Part shown: positions 25,839 through 34,934 of the stretch, piece by piece
Numbering within the stretch: the stretch's first letter is position 1
How the letters are laid out: each line of letters starts with the position of its first letter
NCBI RefSeq assembly: GCF_025397915.1
Contig: NZ_JALIDZ010000004.1
Coordinates: 310,001-374,000, forward strand
DNA from: Microbaculum marinisediminis
GTDB taxonomy: Bacteria; Pseudomonadota; Alphaproteobacteria; Rhizobiales; Tepidamorphaceae
Direction of reading: 5' to 3'
Length of the DNA: 64,000 bases
The notes under the pieces: generated by a model
The model's input: the letters and a program-made list of their open reading frames with translations, nothing else
Told to the model about the DNA's origin: nothing
The model's database searches: none
Position numbers and translations under genes: made by a program

Positions 25839-26543
25839 TCAGCCCTTCGTCTCTTCCTCGGCGGCGTCCTTTGCCGGCGCCTCGTCGACCTTGACCTCGT
25901 CGGCGGTCGCCTCGGCGATCATCGCGCGGGCCTGGCCGATCCAGTCCTCGCGCTCGATGCGGCCCTTGAAGTCCAGCACGTCATCGACCTTGGCGATGTC
26001 TTCGTCGGAGAAGTTGGCGATCTGCTCGAACTTGGTGATGCCGAGCTTGTGCAGCTTCTCGACCAGCACCTCGCCGACGCCGTTGATCTTGGTCAGGTCG
26101 TCGGGCGCGCCCTTCGGTGCCTTGAACAGCGCGGTCAGCTCGGCCGGCTTGGCCTGGGCCTTACTGCCCCGGGCGCCGGCGCGGGTGTCCACGCGCTCGG
26201 GGATGCGGGCCGACTTGCCGCGGCGCTCGCGCAGGTAATACAGCTTCGCGCGGCGCACCTTGCCGCGCCGCTTCACCTCGATCGACTCGATGTTCGGCGA
26301 GTGGATCGGAAAGACGCGCTCGACGCCCTCGCCGTAGGAGATCTTGCGGACGGTGAAGCTCTCGTTGATGCCCTGGCCGCCGCGGGCGATGCAGACGCCC
26401 TCGTAGGCCTGCACGCGGGTGCGCTCGCCTTCGACGATGCGCACGTTCACGCGCAGCGTGTCGCCGGGCTGGAATTCCGGTACCTCGCGGGCGGTTGCGA
26501 GCGCGGCGGCATGCTCTTTTTCGAGTTCCTGCAGGATGTTCAT
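25839..26543 (-). CDS. rplS: 50S ribosomal protein L19 with helix-hairpin-helix-like extension
   Basis: Residues 1 to about 118 are a complete L19 ([69 protein letters not shown]), a protein at the 30S-50S interface. The remaining 115 residues are extra: a basic linker, then [22 protein letters not shown]...[20 protein letters not shown] (about 150-212), a helix-hairpin-helix-like module similar to the one I recall at the end of L21 in this lineage, and an acidic tail. Total 234 residues against the usual 115-130. Start is the ATG of [11 protein letters not shown]. trmD lies 74 bases upstream. Confidence 0.95.
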   Translation of the reverse strand: MNILQELEKEHAAALATAREVPEFQPGDTLRVNVRIVEGERTRVQAYEGVCIARGGQGINESFTVRKISYGEGVERVFPIHSPNIESIEVKRRGKVRRAKLYYLRERRGKSARIPERVDTRAGARGSKAQAKPAELTALFKAPKGAPDDLTKINGVGEVLVEKLHKLGITKFEQIANFSDEDIAKVDDVLDFKGRIEREDWIGQARAMIAEATADEVKVDEAPAKDAAEEETKG

Positions 26544-26617
26544 CGGATTACTTCCTTCAAAGTCTTCGCGCGTCGCGGGCACTTGGGGCCGCCGCCTGCG
26601 CTTGGGTTGGCGTTCGT

Positions 26618-27379
26618 CTACTTGAAACCGGTTGACTTGTCGATACTTCCCGGGCGGTCCGGGCCTCTACCGCCATCACGTTGAACGGCCTGGTAGGCCG
26701 CCCACAGGTCCGGGCGGCGCTCCCGGGTGATCCGCTCGGCCTCGGCCCGCCGCCACCTGGCGACGCGACCGTGATCGCCGGACAGAAGCACCTCGGGGAT
26801 CGCCCGGTCTTCCCAGACCTGGGGCCGGGTGTAGTGGGGATACTCGAGCAGGCCCTGCTCGAAGCTTTCCTCGGATGCGGAGTCCTCGGCGCCCATGACG
26901 CCGGGAAGCAGGCGCACGCAGGCGTCGATCAGGGCGAGCGCGGCGATCTCGCCGCCCGACAGCACGAAATCGCCGAGCGAGACCTCTTCCAGCTCGCGGG
27001 CCTCGATGACGCGCTCGTCGACACCCTCGAAGCGGCCGCAGAGCAGGATCGCGCCCGGGCCTTCACTCAGCTCGCGAATCCGGGCCTGGGTCAGCGGCCT
27101 GCCGCGCGGCGACAACAGGATGCGCGGCCGTTTCGGACCCGTGACGACCGCCTCGTCGAGCGCGGCGGCGACGATATCGGCCTTCATCACCATGCCCGGG
27201 CCACCACCCGCCGGCGTATCGTCGACGGTGCGGTGGCGGTCGGTGGCGAAGTCGCGGATGTCGAGGACGTCGAGGTTCCACAGGCCGGACTCGAGCGCGC
27301 GGCCCGCCAAGGCATGGCCCAGCGGTCCGGGAAACATGCCCGGATAGATGGTCAGCACGGTGGCGTGCCATCCGCTCAT
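26618..27379 (-). CDS. trmD: tRNA (guanine-N1-)-methyltransferase TrmD
   Basis: Methylates G37 of tRNAs reading CNN codons, preventing +1 frameshifts. 253 residues. SPOUT trefoil-knot motifs are clear: [11 protein letters not shown] near residue 59, [15 protein letters not shown] near 116, and [14 protein letters not shown] near 137. Its start overlaps the rimM stop by ATGA, so the two are translationally coupled. The tail [10 protein letters not shown] is slightly longer than the core. Part of the ffh-rpsP-rimM-trmD-rplS cluster. Confidence 0.96.
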   Translation of the reverse strand: MSGWHATVLTIYPGMFPGPLGHALAGRALESGLWNLDVLDIRDFATDRHRTVDDTPAGGGPGMVMKADIVAAALDEAVVTGPKRPRILLSPRGRPLTQARIRELSEGPGAILLCGRFEGVDERVIEARELEEVSLGDFVLSGGEIAALALIDACVRLLPGVMGAEDSASEESFEQGLLEYPHYTRPQVWEDRAIPEVLLSGDHGRVARWRRAEAERITRERRPDLWAAYQAVQRDGGRGPDRPGSIDKSTGFK

Positions 27380-27936
27380 TGCGCGTTCCTGTCCTCTTCC
27401 TCGTCCGACGGACCCGTTTCCTGGTCGAAGAGACCTTCGGGCGGGTCGATCGTCAAAAAGCCTGCGGCCACGTCGACGGTCGGGACGACGGCCCTAGTGA
27501 AGGGCGCGAACACCGTCCGCGGGGTTCCCTTCAGGCGGATCTCGAGAAGATCACCGCCGCCGAAATCCTGCACCGTCGCCACCGTTCCGACCGTCTCGCC
27601 GCCCGTATCGCGGACCTCGAGACCGATCAGATCGGCGTGGTACCACTCGTCCTCGTCCGGGGCCGGCATCCGGTCCCGGTCGACATAGAGGCGCTGGTTC
27701 TTCAGCGCCTCCACCGCGTTGCGGTCGGTCACGCCCTTCAGCGCGGCGATCACCACGGTCTTGGCGAACCGCGCGGTCTGGATCTCGACCGTCCGCCCGT
27801 TTTCGGTCGTCAGCGGACCGTAGGCGGCGATATCGAGCGGCTCGGCGGTGTAGCTCTTTATCCGAACCTCGCCGCGGACGCCGTGTGGCGCGCCGACCAC
27901 GCCGACGCAGACCCGTTTGCCGTCCGCAGCCACCAC
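27376..27936 (-). CDS. rimM: Ribosome maturation factor RimM
   Basis: Assists assembly of the 30S head and 16S processing, binding S19. 186 residues with the two expected domains: N-terminal barrel ([25 protein letters not shown]) and C-terminal PRC barrel ([37 protein letters not shown]). The tail is acidic ([11 protein letters not shown]). It follows rpsP by 51 bases and overlaps trmD by four bases. Confidence 0.95.
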   Translation of the reverse strand: MVAADGKRVCVGVVGAPHGVRGEVRIKSYTAEPLDIAAYGPLTTENGRTVEIQTARFAKTVVIAALKGVTDRNAVEALKNQRLYVDRDRMPAPDEDEWYHADLIGLEVRDTGGETVGTVATVQDFGGGDLLEIRLKGTPRTVFAPFTRAVVPTVDVAAGFLTIDPPEGLFDQETGPSDEEEDRNAQ

Positions 27937-27987
27937 CGTGCGCCTCGCCTCAAAGCCAAATCGGAACCGAACCGGCCGGAAGGCCGA

Positions 27988-28413
27988 TTACTCGGCCTTC
28001 GCTTCCTCGGCCGGGGCCTCTTCCGCAGGCGCTTCGGCCGGGGCTTCGGCGGGCGCCTCGGCGGCGGCCTTGGCCTCTTCCTCGGCCTGGCGCCTCAGCT
28101 CGATGCGCTCGAGCGCCTTCTGGCCCGGCTTGCCCTTGTTCGGGTTGTTGCGGGCCGGACGCGTCATGACGCCGGCGGCATCGAGGAAGCGCAGCACGCG
28201 GTCGGTCGGCGTGGCGCCCTTGGCCAGCCAGTCCTTGGCCTTCTCGACGTCGAGGACGATGCGCTCGGCGTGGTCCTTCGGCAGCAGCGGGTTGAAGGTG
28301 CCGAGCTTCTCGATGAAGCGGCCGTCGCGCGGGCTGCGCGAATCCGCGACGACGATGCGGTAGAACGGCCGCTTCTTGGCACCGCCGCGGGCCAGTCTGA
28401 TCTTCAGAGACAT
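27988..28413 (-). CDS. rpsP: 30S ribosomal protein S16
   Basis: Small-subunit protein needed for 30S assembly. Core of about 85 residues is typical ([37 protein letters not shown]). The start is the ATG before SLKIRL; the longer upstream frame is not similar to S16. Total 141 residues: after the core there is a basic segment ([19 protein letters not shown]) and a tail of Ala/Glu/Pro repeats ([24 protein letters not shown] pattern), longer than in most bacteria though extended S16 proteins are common in this class. Confidence 0.96.
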   Translation of the reverse strand: MSLKIRLARGGAKKRPFYRIVVADSRSPRDGRFIEKLGTFNPLLPKDHAERIVLDVEKAKDWLAKGATPTDRVLRFLDAAGVMTRPARNNPNKGKPGQKALERIELRRQAEEEAKAAAEAPAEAPAEAPAEEAPAEEAKAE

Positions 28414-28495
28414 TTCAGGTCCTTTTCGCTTTCGTTGTCCTGGTGTTGGAGGTCGGGAAAGCTCCCGATCGTCACTTGTCCGGAGCGTGCCCCGG

Positions 28496-30016
28496 TCATT
28501 TCTTCTTGATGAAACCCTTCGGCAGGCCGGGCAGGCCGCCCGGTCCGCCGAGACCCGGCGGCAGGCCACCCGCGCCGAGGCCGGGCAGGCCGCCGGGCAT
28601 CGGCGGCAGCTTCGGCATCGTCTTCGGCATGTCGCCCTGCTGCATGGCGGCGAGCTCTTCCGGCGAGGGGGCCGGCATGCCGCCGCCCATTCCGAACAGC
28701 TTGGCGAGGCCGCCCTTGCCCTTGCCCATGGCCTTCATCATGTCGGCCATCTGGCGGTGCATCTTGAGCAGGCGGTTGACGTCCTCGACCCGGGTGCCGG
28801 AGCCGGCGGCGATGCGCTTCTTGCGGCTGGCCTTGAGGATGTCCGGCTTGCGCCGCTCGTGGCGCGTCATCGAGGAGATGATCGCTGCCTGGCGCTTGAT
28901 CACGCGGTCGTCGAGATTGGCGCCCTCGAGCTGCTTCTTCATCTTGCCGATGCCGGGCATCATGCCGAGCACGCCCTGCATGCCGCCGATCTTCTGCATC
29001 TGCTTGAGCTGCTCGGCGAGATCGTCGAGGTCGAACGCGCCCTTGCGCATCTTGTCGGCGATCGCCTTGGCCTTCTCGGCGTCGATGGTCTCGGCCGCCT
29101 TCTCGACGAGCGAGACGATGTCGCCCATGCCGAGGATGCGGCCGGCGATGCGCTCGGGATGGAAGTCCTCGAGCGCGTCCATCTTCTCGCCGACGCCGGC
29201 GAGCTTGATCGGCTTGCCGGTGACCGCGCGCATCGACAGCGCCGCGCCGCCGCGGCCGTCGCCGTCCAGGCGCGTCAGCACGATGCCGGTCAGCGCCAGG
29301 CGCTCGTCGAAGGCGCGGGCGAGATTGACGGCGTCCTGGCCGGTCAGCGCGTCGGCGACCAGCAGCACCTCGTGCGGGCTGGCGGCGGTCTCGATCTCCG
29401 CCATCTCGACCATCAGCGCCTCGTCGACGAACTGGCGGCCGGCGGTGTCGAGCATCACCACGTCGTAGCCGCCGAGACGGGCGGCCTGCATGGCGCGCTG
29501 GGCGATCTGCACCGGCGTCTGGCCGGCGACGATGGGCAGGCTGTCGACGCCGATCTGCTCGCCGAGCACCTTGAGCTGCTCCTGGGCGGCGGGCCGGCGG
29601 GTGTCGAGCGAGGCCATCAGCACCTTGCGCTTCTGCTTCTCCGACAGGCGCTTGGCGATCTTGGCGGTGGTGGTGGTCTTACCGGAGCCCTGCAGGCCGA
29701 CCATCATGATGGCGACCGGGGGCGGGGCGTTCAGGTCGATGGTCTGGGCGTCGGCGCCGAGCGTTTCGACGAGGACGTCGTGGACGATCTTGACGACCAT
29801 CTGGCCGGGCGTGACCGACTTGACGACGTCGGCGCCGATGGCGCGCTCGCGCACCTTCTCGACGAAGTCGCGCACGACGTCGAGGGCGACGTCGGCCTCC
29901 AGCAGCGCCCGGCGCACCTCGCGCAGCGCCGCGGCGACATCCGCCTCGGTCAGCGCGCCGCGCCTGGTCAGCGCGTCGAGAATGCCGGAAAGCCGTTCCT
30001 GGAGAGAATCGAACAT
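28496..30016 (-). CDS. ffh: Signal recognition particle protein Ffh
   Basis: GTPase that binds 4.5S RNA and signal peptides of nascent membrane proteins and docks at FtsY (encoded at 36-37 kb). 506 residues. N-domain at the start, then G-domain motifs [15 protein letters not shown] near residue 106, [13 protein letters not shown] near 190 and [13 protein letters not shown] near 248. The Met-rich M domain carries the RNA-binding [26 protein letters not shown]. The C-terminal 60 residues are a Gly/Pro/Leu tail ending in GFIKKK. 82 bases before rpsP on the same strand. Confidence 0.96.
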   Translation of the reverse strand: MFDSLQERLSGILDALTRRGALTEADVAAALREVRRALLEADVALDVVRDFVEKVRERAIGADVVKSVTPGQMVVKIVHDVLVETLGADAQTIDLNAPPPVAIMMVGLQGSGKTTTTAKIAKRLSEKQKRKVLMASLDTRRPAAQEQLKVLGEQIGVDSLPIVAGQTPVQIAQRAMQAARLGGYDVVMLDTAGRQFVDEALMVEMAEIETAASPHEVLLVADALTGQDAVNLARAFDERLALTGIVLTRLDGDGRGGAALSMRAVTGKPIKLAGVGEKMDALEDFHPERIAGRILGMGDIVSLVEKAAETIDAEKAKAIADKMRKGAFDLDDLAEQLKQMQKIGGMQGVLGMMPGIGKMKKQLEGANLDDRVIKRQAAIISSMTRHERRKPDILKASRKKRIAAGSGTRVEDVNRLLKMHRQMADMMKAMGKGKGGLAKLFGMGGGMPAPSPEELAAMQQGDMPKTMPKLPPMPGGLPGLGAGGLPPGLGGPGGLPGLPKGFIKKK

Positions 30017-30030
30017 GTGAGAGACCTGCC

Positions 30031-30228
30031 TTATCTGTCGATCTTGCCGTCGGAGCCGATGTTTTCGTCGAACAGGGCGGTGGCCTTGGCGAACTTGTCG
30101 CGGCAGCCGGTGTTGCAGAAGCCGACGACCCTGCCCCGGTAGAGGGTCAGCGAATCCGCGCGCACGGGATCACCCGACCACGGGCAGACCGCGTTGACGC
30201 ACTCCTCGATCCTCAGTTCGTCGGCCAT
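30031..30228 (-). CDS. Small TRASH/YHS-like cysteine-motif protein
   Basis: 65 residues. Four Cys are placed as CxxxxC...C-x3-C (CVNAVCPWSGDPV and VVGFCNTGCRDKF), the arrangement of TRASH/YHS-type metal-binding modules. Similar short proteins in rhizobia are sometimes labelled glutathione S-transferase, which the sequence does not support. A role in metal handling is inference only. It lies 14 bases upstream of ffh on the same strand. Confidence 0.7.
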   Translation of the reverse strand: MADELRIEECVNAVCPWSGDPVRADSLTLYRGRVVGFCNTGCRDKFAKATALFDENIGSDGKIDR

Positions 30229-30476
30229 TGCGGCACCATGCTTCCAAACGAAACCGTGTTTCCAAACGAAAACGGCACCCGCGGGCGAACCTTCGCTGGC
30301 GGGTGTCGACCCCTACGCCTCATGTGCGCAACGGCCGTGTCGATCGCAAGTCTCTTCACAAGAGATGGCGCGTGATACGCGCGAGACCCCGAAGAGTCAA
30401 GGAAAGAGGGCCGTTCGGCCCGTCTTCTGCATTGGCCGCCGTCCTGCCGGGCGACGGCGAGAGCGGGGCGGACCGC

Positions 30477-30752
30477 TCAGCGCCGGCGGAAATTGCCGCC
30501 GCCGCGCCGGGGCTGGCCGGGAACCGGGCCGCCGGTGCGATGCCGGAAATTGATGCGGCCGCGCTCCAGATCGTACGGGCTCATCTCGACCGTCACGCGG
30601 TCGCCGGCGATGGTGCGGATGCGGTGCTTGCGCATCTTGCCGGCCGCGTAGGCCAGGATCTCGTGATCGTTGTCGAGCTTCACCCGGAAGTTACCGTCCG
30701 GAAGCACTTCCGTGACGGTCCCTTCGAATTCGAGCATTTCTTCCTTTGCCAT
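30477..30752 (-). CDS. infA: Translation initiation factor IF-1 (extended paralogue)
   Basis: OB-fold factor that binds the A site of the 30S subunit during initiation. Core [26 protein letters not shown]...[34 protein letters not shown] is a clear IF-1. It has 91 residues rather than 72; the extra is an Arg/Gly-rich tail ([13 protein letters not shown]), an RNA-binding-like extension. Many Hyphomicrobiales carry two IF-1 genes and this may be the second copy. It lies 28 bases after the DEAD-box helicase gene and may be cotranscribed with it. The 248-base gap downstream has a direct repeat TTCCAAACGAAA (30242 and 30260). Confidence 0.93.
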   Translation of the reverse strand: MAKEEMLEFEGTVTEVLPDGNFRVKLDNDHEILAYAAGKMRKHRIRTIAGDRVTVEMSPYDLERGRINFRHRTGGPVPGQPRRGGGNFRRR

Positions 30753-30780
30753 CCAGGTCTCCTTCTCTCGAAACCGACGA

Positions 30781-32319
30781 TCAGGGCTTGACCGCCGCGG
30801 CGGCCGAGCGCCGGTCGCCGGTCTTGCGTTTCAGGAACGACATCCCGGCCAGGTCCTGGCCGGAGCCGCTCGCGGCGTTCGCGGGCGCATGCCGGTTCGC
30901 ACGGTTCGATGCCTGCGCCTCCGCCGGGCGGGCACGGGATTTCTCCTGGCCCTGATCCTTCCGGGCCTGGTCCCGCTGGCCCTGAGTCCGTTGACCCTGG
31001 TCCCGCTGGCCCTGAGCCTGGCGCTCCTGACCCTGACGTTCCTGGCCCTGGCGTTCCGGGCTCCGCCCACCCCTGCCGGAGCGGCGGCGCTTGCGGCCGT
31101 TGCGGCGCGGCTTGTCCGCGCCGGCCTCCGTGCGGTCCGGCGTTTCCCCCGCAACCGGCGCGGAGGTTACCACCGGACGCGGCGCGGCGCCATCGACGGG
31201 AATCGACATACGGATCAGCCGCTCGATGTCGCGCAGAAAGGGCCGCTCCTCGGCGTCGCAGAACGACACGGCGATGCCGTCGGCACCGGCGCGCGCGGTG
31301 CGGCCGATGCGATGTACGTAGGATTCCGGGATGTTCGGCAGATCGTAGTTGACCACGTGGCTGACGCCGGGGATGTCGAGGCCGCGGGCGGCGATGTCGG
31401 TGGCGATCAGCGCGCGGACGGTGCCGGAGCGGAACGCGGAAAGCGTGCGCTCGCGCTGGTTCTGCGACTTGTTGCCGTGGATCGCGGCGGCCGAGATGCC
31501 GGTCTTGGCGAGATGGCGGACCACCTTGTCGGCGCCGTGCTTGGTGCGGGTGAACACGAGCGCCCGGTCGATCGCCGGATCGCTCAGCACCGAGGCGAGC
31601 CGGTTGGACTTCTCGGCGCGGTCGACGTGGATCACGGTCTGGTCGATCTTGTCGGCGGTCTTGGCCACCGGCGTCACCGACACGCGGACGGGGTCGCGCA
31701 GGAACTGGCGCGACAGATCGGCGATGGCCTGCGGCATGGTGGCGGAGAACAGCAGCGTCTGGCGCTCGGCGGGCAGAAACTTCACGGTCGCGCGGATCGC
31801 GTGGATGAAGCCCATGTCGAGCATCTGGTCGGCCTCGTCCAGCACCAGCACCTCGACCTTGTCGAGACGCAGCGCCTTCTGCTCGACCAGGTCGAGCAGG
31901 CGGCCGGGGGTGGCGACGAGGACGTCGACGCCGGGCTGCAGCGCCCGGATCTGCCGGTTCATCGGCACGCCGCCGATGACGAGCTCGACCTTGAGGGGAA
32001 GATGGCGTCCGTAGCTGCGGAAGGAGTCGACGATCTGGCCGGACAGCTCCCGCGTCGGGCTGAGGATCAGCACGCGGCACGACTTGGGCGCGGGCCTCTC
32101 GCCGTTACGGGTCTGATGGCGGCGCTCGAGACGGTCGAGAATCGGAAGGGCGAAGGCGGCGGTCTTGCCGGTGCCGGTCTGGGCGATGCCGATGAGGTCG
32201 CGGCCGTTCAGGAGATGCGGAATGGCCTGGGCCTGGATCGGGGTCGGCGTCTCGTGGCCGGCGTCGGAAAGCGCGCGCAGCACGGAGGCCGACAGATTCA
32301 GTTCAGAGAAAGTGTTCAA
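30781..32319 (-). CDS. DEAD-box ATP-dependent RNA helicase, RhlE-like
   Basis: Unwinds RNA, typically in ribosome assembly and cold adaptation. 512 residues from the TTG at 32319, which gives the usual short N terminus [16 protein letters not shown]; an alternative TTG at 32361 adds 14 residues. Helicase motifs: Q motif TPIQAQAIP, motif [11 protein letters not shown], Ia [48 protein letters not shown]. The last 130 residues are a basic Gln/Arg/Gly tail with near-repeats ([20 protein letters not shown]), suggesting RNA contacts or phase separation. Infers a role with IF-1 at low temperature. Confidence 0.92.
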   Translation of the reverse strand: MNTFSELNLSASVLRALSDAGHETPTPIQAQAIPHLLNGRDLIGIAQTGTGKTAAFALPILDRLERRHQTRNGERPAPKSCRVLILSPTRELSGQIVDSFRSYGRHLPLKVELVIGGVPMNRQIRALQPGVDVLVATPGRLLDLVEQKALRLDKVEVLVLDEADQMLDMGFIHAIRATVKFLPAERQTLLFSATMPQAIADLSRQFLRDPVRVSVTPVAKTADKIDQTVIHVDRAEKSNRLASVLSDPAIDRALVFTRTKHGADKVVRHLAKTGISAAAIHGNKSQNQRERTLSAFRSGTVRALIATDIAARGLDIPGVSHVVNYDLPNIPESYVHRIGRTARAGADGIAVSFCDAEERPFLRDIERLIRMSIPVDGAAPRPVVTSAPVAGETPDRTEAGADKPRRNGRKRRRSGRGGRSPERQGQERQGQERQAQGQRDQGQRTQGQRDQARKDQGQEKSRARPAEAQASNRANRHAPANAASGSGQDLAGMSFLKRKTGDRRSAAAAVKP

Positions 32320-32420
32320 GTAGGAATGCTTTCGTGGTCGCGGATCGCGGCGCCAATACAAAAGCGCCCGCGCTCACGCGGTTTTGGGGCGAAGACACCC
32401 CGCGTGGCCTGGGCTGTCGA

Positions 32421-32540
32421 ATGAAGAAACGAGATCAATTCCAGCGGGCAAAATATCTTGTGCGGATATTCAAGCAACGCGGCCCGCGAGTCTCGGATGG
32501 CCGCTATATGGCCGACAATCGTCCGTTTATCAAGGTGTAA
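32421..32540 (+). CDS. Possible 39-codon small ORF in the helicase upstream region
   Basis: A plus-strand frame from ATG at 32421 to TAA at 32540 encodes a basic peptide (KKRDQFQRAKYLVRIFKQRG at its start). The composition looks more protein-like than most shadows, and codon choice is AT-richer than neighbours. No good ribosome-binding site precedes it. The same stretch must also hold the promoter and leader of the DEAD-box gene on the other strand, so it may be leader RNA rather than a gene. Conservation would decide. Confidence 0.22.
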   Translation: MKKRDQFQRAKYLVRIFKQRGPRVSDGRYMADNRPFIKV

Positions 32541-32578
32541 CGCCGGTTTCGCGATCCGCCGGCGCCTTTCGTGCCCCG

Positions 32579-33169
32579 CTATCGGGGGCGGTCGTCGGCG
32601 AATACGAAGGGGGTGTCGCCGGCCCAGCGGTGCCCGGGTCCGCAGGCGGCGATGCGCTGGACGACGCGGGCGTGCCCGCCGTGAGCGTCGTCGCCGGGCA
32701 GTTCGCCATGCTCGTAGGCGATGACCACGAGGCGGGGCAATGCCACCTCCAGCAGCTCGTTGGGCTTCAGCAGGAAATCCGGCCGCATCGGTCGGCCCTC
32801 GCGGTGGTGGCCGAGCGCGAAGGTCTCGTAGACGAAGACGCCGTCGTCGGCGACGCAGCCGACGATGTCGGACAGGATCGGCCGCCACAGGTAGTGGGTG
32901 ACGACCACGGCGTCGAACCGCAGGTCCCTCAGCGGAAACGGACGGCCGGTCTCCAGGTCCGCCTCGATCAGGGCGACGTCGCCGCGCTCGCCCAGATCCT
33001 CGGCGTCGGACAGATCGCGGTCGATGCCGGTGACGACGAGGCCCTGGTCGAGCCCGTGCCGCAGGTGCCGGCCCGATCCGCAGGCGACATCGAGCATCGT
33101 GCCGCCGGCCCTGGTGCCCGACAGGAAGCGGGTCACCCACGGTGACGGTAACTTGGGGCCGGGATGCAT
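32579..33169 (-). CDS. Class I SAM-dependent methyltransferase (TehB-like)
   Basis: 196 residues. SAM-binding motif I is MLDVACGSGRHLRHGLDQG (about residue 25-43), then GIDRDLSDAEDLG and DVALIEADLETGRPFPL, with motif IV FDAVVVTHYLWRPIL. It is shorter than most methyltransferases but complete for the TehB-like small-molecule branch; substrate unknown. AAGGAG six bases before the ATG supports the start. Divergent from the endonuclease III-like gene, 122 bases away. Confidence 0.82.
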   Translation of the reverse strand: MHPGPKLPSPWVTRFLSGTRAGGTMLDVACGSGRHLRHGLDQGLVVTGIDRDLSDAEDLGERGDVALIEADLETGRPFPLRDLRFDAVVVTHYLWRPILSDIVGCVADDGVFVYETFALGHHREGRPMRPDFLLKPNELLEVALPRLVVIAYEHGELPGDDAHGGHARVVQRIAACGPGHRWAGDTPFVFADDRPR

Positions 33170-33291
33170 GCCGGTCTCCTTGGCGTGTGTCCTTAAGGTC
33201 CGGGGCGACGCTACGGATCCGCCTGCCGTCCGGCAAGATGTCGATCGCGTTGCCGGTTGCGGTAAAGTGGCGCGCGGGGAGGCGCGTCCTG

Positions 33292-33942
33292 GTGAAACCG
33301 GTAAAGACGAAACGCGTCCGGGCCCTGCTCGATATCTACGGGCGGACCTTCTGCGACGAGCTCGGGATCGATATCGCGGCGGGCACGCCGTCGGCGCTGT
33401 TTTGCTGGCTGGTCGCCGCGCTGCTGTTCAGCGCGCGCATCCGGGCGAACGCGGCGCTGTCGGCGGCCGGGGCGTTGTTCGCGGCCGGCTGGACGACGCC
33501 GGAGGCGATGCTGGCCGCCGGCTGGGAGGCCCGGGTGCGGGTGCTGAACCGCTCCGGCTATGCGCGTTATGACGAGAGCACGTCGCGCATGCTCGGCGAG
33601 ACCTGCGCGCTGCTGATCGATCGCTACGGCGGGGATCTCGGCAATCTGCGCGCGGCGGCGAACCGAAATCCCGCCGCGGAGCGCGACTTGCTGAAGGCGT
33701 TCAAGGGGATCGGCGAGGTCGGCGTCGACCTGTTCTTCCGCGAGGTCCAGCCGGTCTGGCCCGAACTGTATCCCTTCGCCGACAGGCGCGCCCTGAAGGC
33801 GGCGGCCAGGCTCGGGCTCGCCGACGATCCCGCCGGCCTGGCGAGCCTGGTTGATCGCGCCGACTTCGCGCGGCTGGTCGCGGCGCTGGTGCGGGTCGAC
33901 CTGGACAAGGGCTATGAAACCATCGAGGCGGCCGCCATCTGA
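33292..33942 (+). CDS. Endonuclease III-like HhH-GPD family protein
   Basis: 216 residues from the GTG at 33292, chosen for the GGGGAGG nine bases upstream; earlier starts overlap the divergent methyltransferase. The sequence has the HhH core LKAFKGIGEVGVDLFFREVQPVWPELYPF, in which KGIGEVGVD is the hairpin, as in base-excision glycosylases. The catalytic Lys of endonuclease III (in the hairpin, LPGVGRKTA) is replaced here, and no C-terminal [4Fe-4S] Cys cluster is present. It may therefore be a glycosylase-like protein without lyase activity. Function open. dapF follows by 111 bases. Confidence 0.72.
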   Translation: MKPVKTKRVRALLDIYGRTFCDELGIDIAAGTPSALFCWLVAALLFSARIRANAALSAAGALFAAGWTTPEAMLAAGWEARVRVLNRSGYARYDESTSRMLGETCALLIDRYGGDLGNLRAAANRNPAAERDLLKAFKGIGEVGVDLFFREVQPVWPELYPFADRRALKAAARLGLADDPAGLASLVDRADFARLVAALVRVDLDKGYETIEAAAI

Positions 33943-34053
33943 TAGCATCCGACACCTGCGCGACATCGGATCGGCGGCGAGGGTGGCGCGACGGGCGAAA
34001 AAACGCCATATAACGGGCCAGCCGGCCCGTGGTCGCCGGCACGGAGTTTCCCG

Positions 34054-34920
34054 ATGAATGCGCCTACGATCCGCTACAAGAAGATGAACGGGCTCGGCAA
34101 CGAGATCCTGGTCGTCGATCTGCGCGCGGATCGCCTCGCGCTGACGCCCGAAATGGTGCGTGCCGTCGCCGCCGCGCCGCGCAGCGGCTTCGACCAGATG
34201 ATGGTGCTGCTGCCGCCGCGCGCGCAAGGGATCGACGCGACCGTGCGCATCTACAACAACGACGGTTCGCTGTCGGGTGCCTGCGGCAACGGCGCGCGCT
34301 GCATCGCCGCGCTGGTCATGCAGGAGACCGGCGGGTCCGCCGCGACCTTCGAGACGGCGGCGGGGCTGCTGAACGCCTGGGACGCCGGCGACGGCCTGAT
34401 AACCGTCGACATGGGGCCGCCGGACTTCAACTGGGAGACCATCCCGCTCGCCGAGGAATTCCGCGACACCCGCGCGATCGAACTGCAGATCGGCCCGATC
34501 GACGCGCCGATCCTGCATTCGCCCAGCGCGCTGTCGATGGGCAACCCGCACGCGATCTTCTGGGTCGACGATGTCGAGGCCTACGATCTGTCGAAGATCG
34601 GGCCGCTTCTGGAGAACCATCCGGTCTTTCCCGAGCGCGCCAATATCAGCCTTGCCCAGGTGACGAGCCGCGAGGCGATCACGCTGAAGGTGTGGGAGCG
34701 CGGCGCCGGCCTGACGCGGGCCTGCGGCTCGGCGGCCTGTGCCGCCGCGGTGGCGGCCGCGCGCAAGAAGCTGACGGAGCGCGCCGTCACGGTGACGCTG
34801 CCGGGCGGACCGCTGCGCATCGACTGGCGCGAGTCCGACGATCACGTGCTGATGACCGGGCCGTGGGAACTCGAATACGAGGGCGCAGTCTCCGTCGAGA
34901 CCGCCGCTCCGGCGGCCTGA
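34054..34920 (+). CDS. dapF: Diaminopimelate epimerase
   Basis: Interconverts LL- and meso-diaminopimelate, feeding lysine and peptidoglycan. 288 residues. The two catalytic Cys are in [10 protein letters not shown] near residue 75 and TRACGSAAC near 226. Other family residues: KMNGLGNE at the start, [24 protein letters not shown] lies nine bases before the ATG. The next gene, mtaB, begins 14 bases after the stop; dapF-mtaB-ftsY is a common order in Hyphomicrobiales. Confidence 0.95.
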   Translation: MNAPTIRYKKMNGLGNEILVVDLRADRLALTPEMVRAVAAAPRSGFDQMMVLLPPRAQGIDATVRIYNNDGSLSGACGNGARCIAALVMQETGGSAATFETAAGLLNAWDAGDGLITVDMGPPDFNWETIPLAEEFRDTRAIELQIGPIDAPILHSPSALSMGNPHAIFWVDDVEAYDLSKIGPLLENHPVFPERANISLAQVTSREAITLKVWERGAGLTRACGSAACAAAVAAARKKLTERAVTVTLPGGPLRIDWRESDDHVLMTGPWELEYEGAVSVETAAPAA

Positions 34921-34934
34921 CCGGGAGAAACGCG

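Noticed and set aside
28414-28569. An N-terminal extension of S16
   Set aside because: The upstream frame is Arg/Cys-rich without similarity; S16 begins with SLKIRL after the ATG at 28413.
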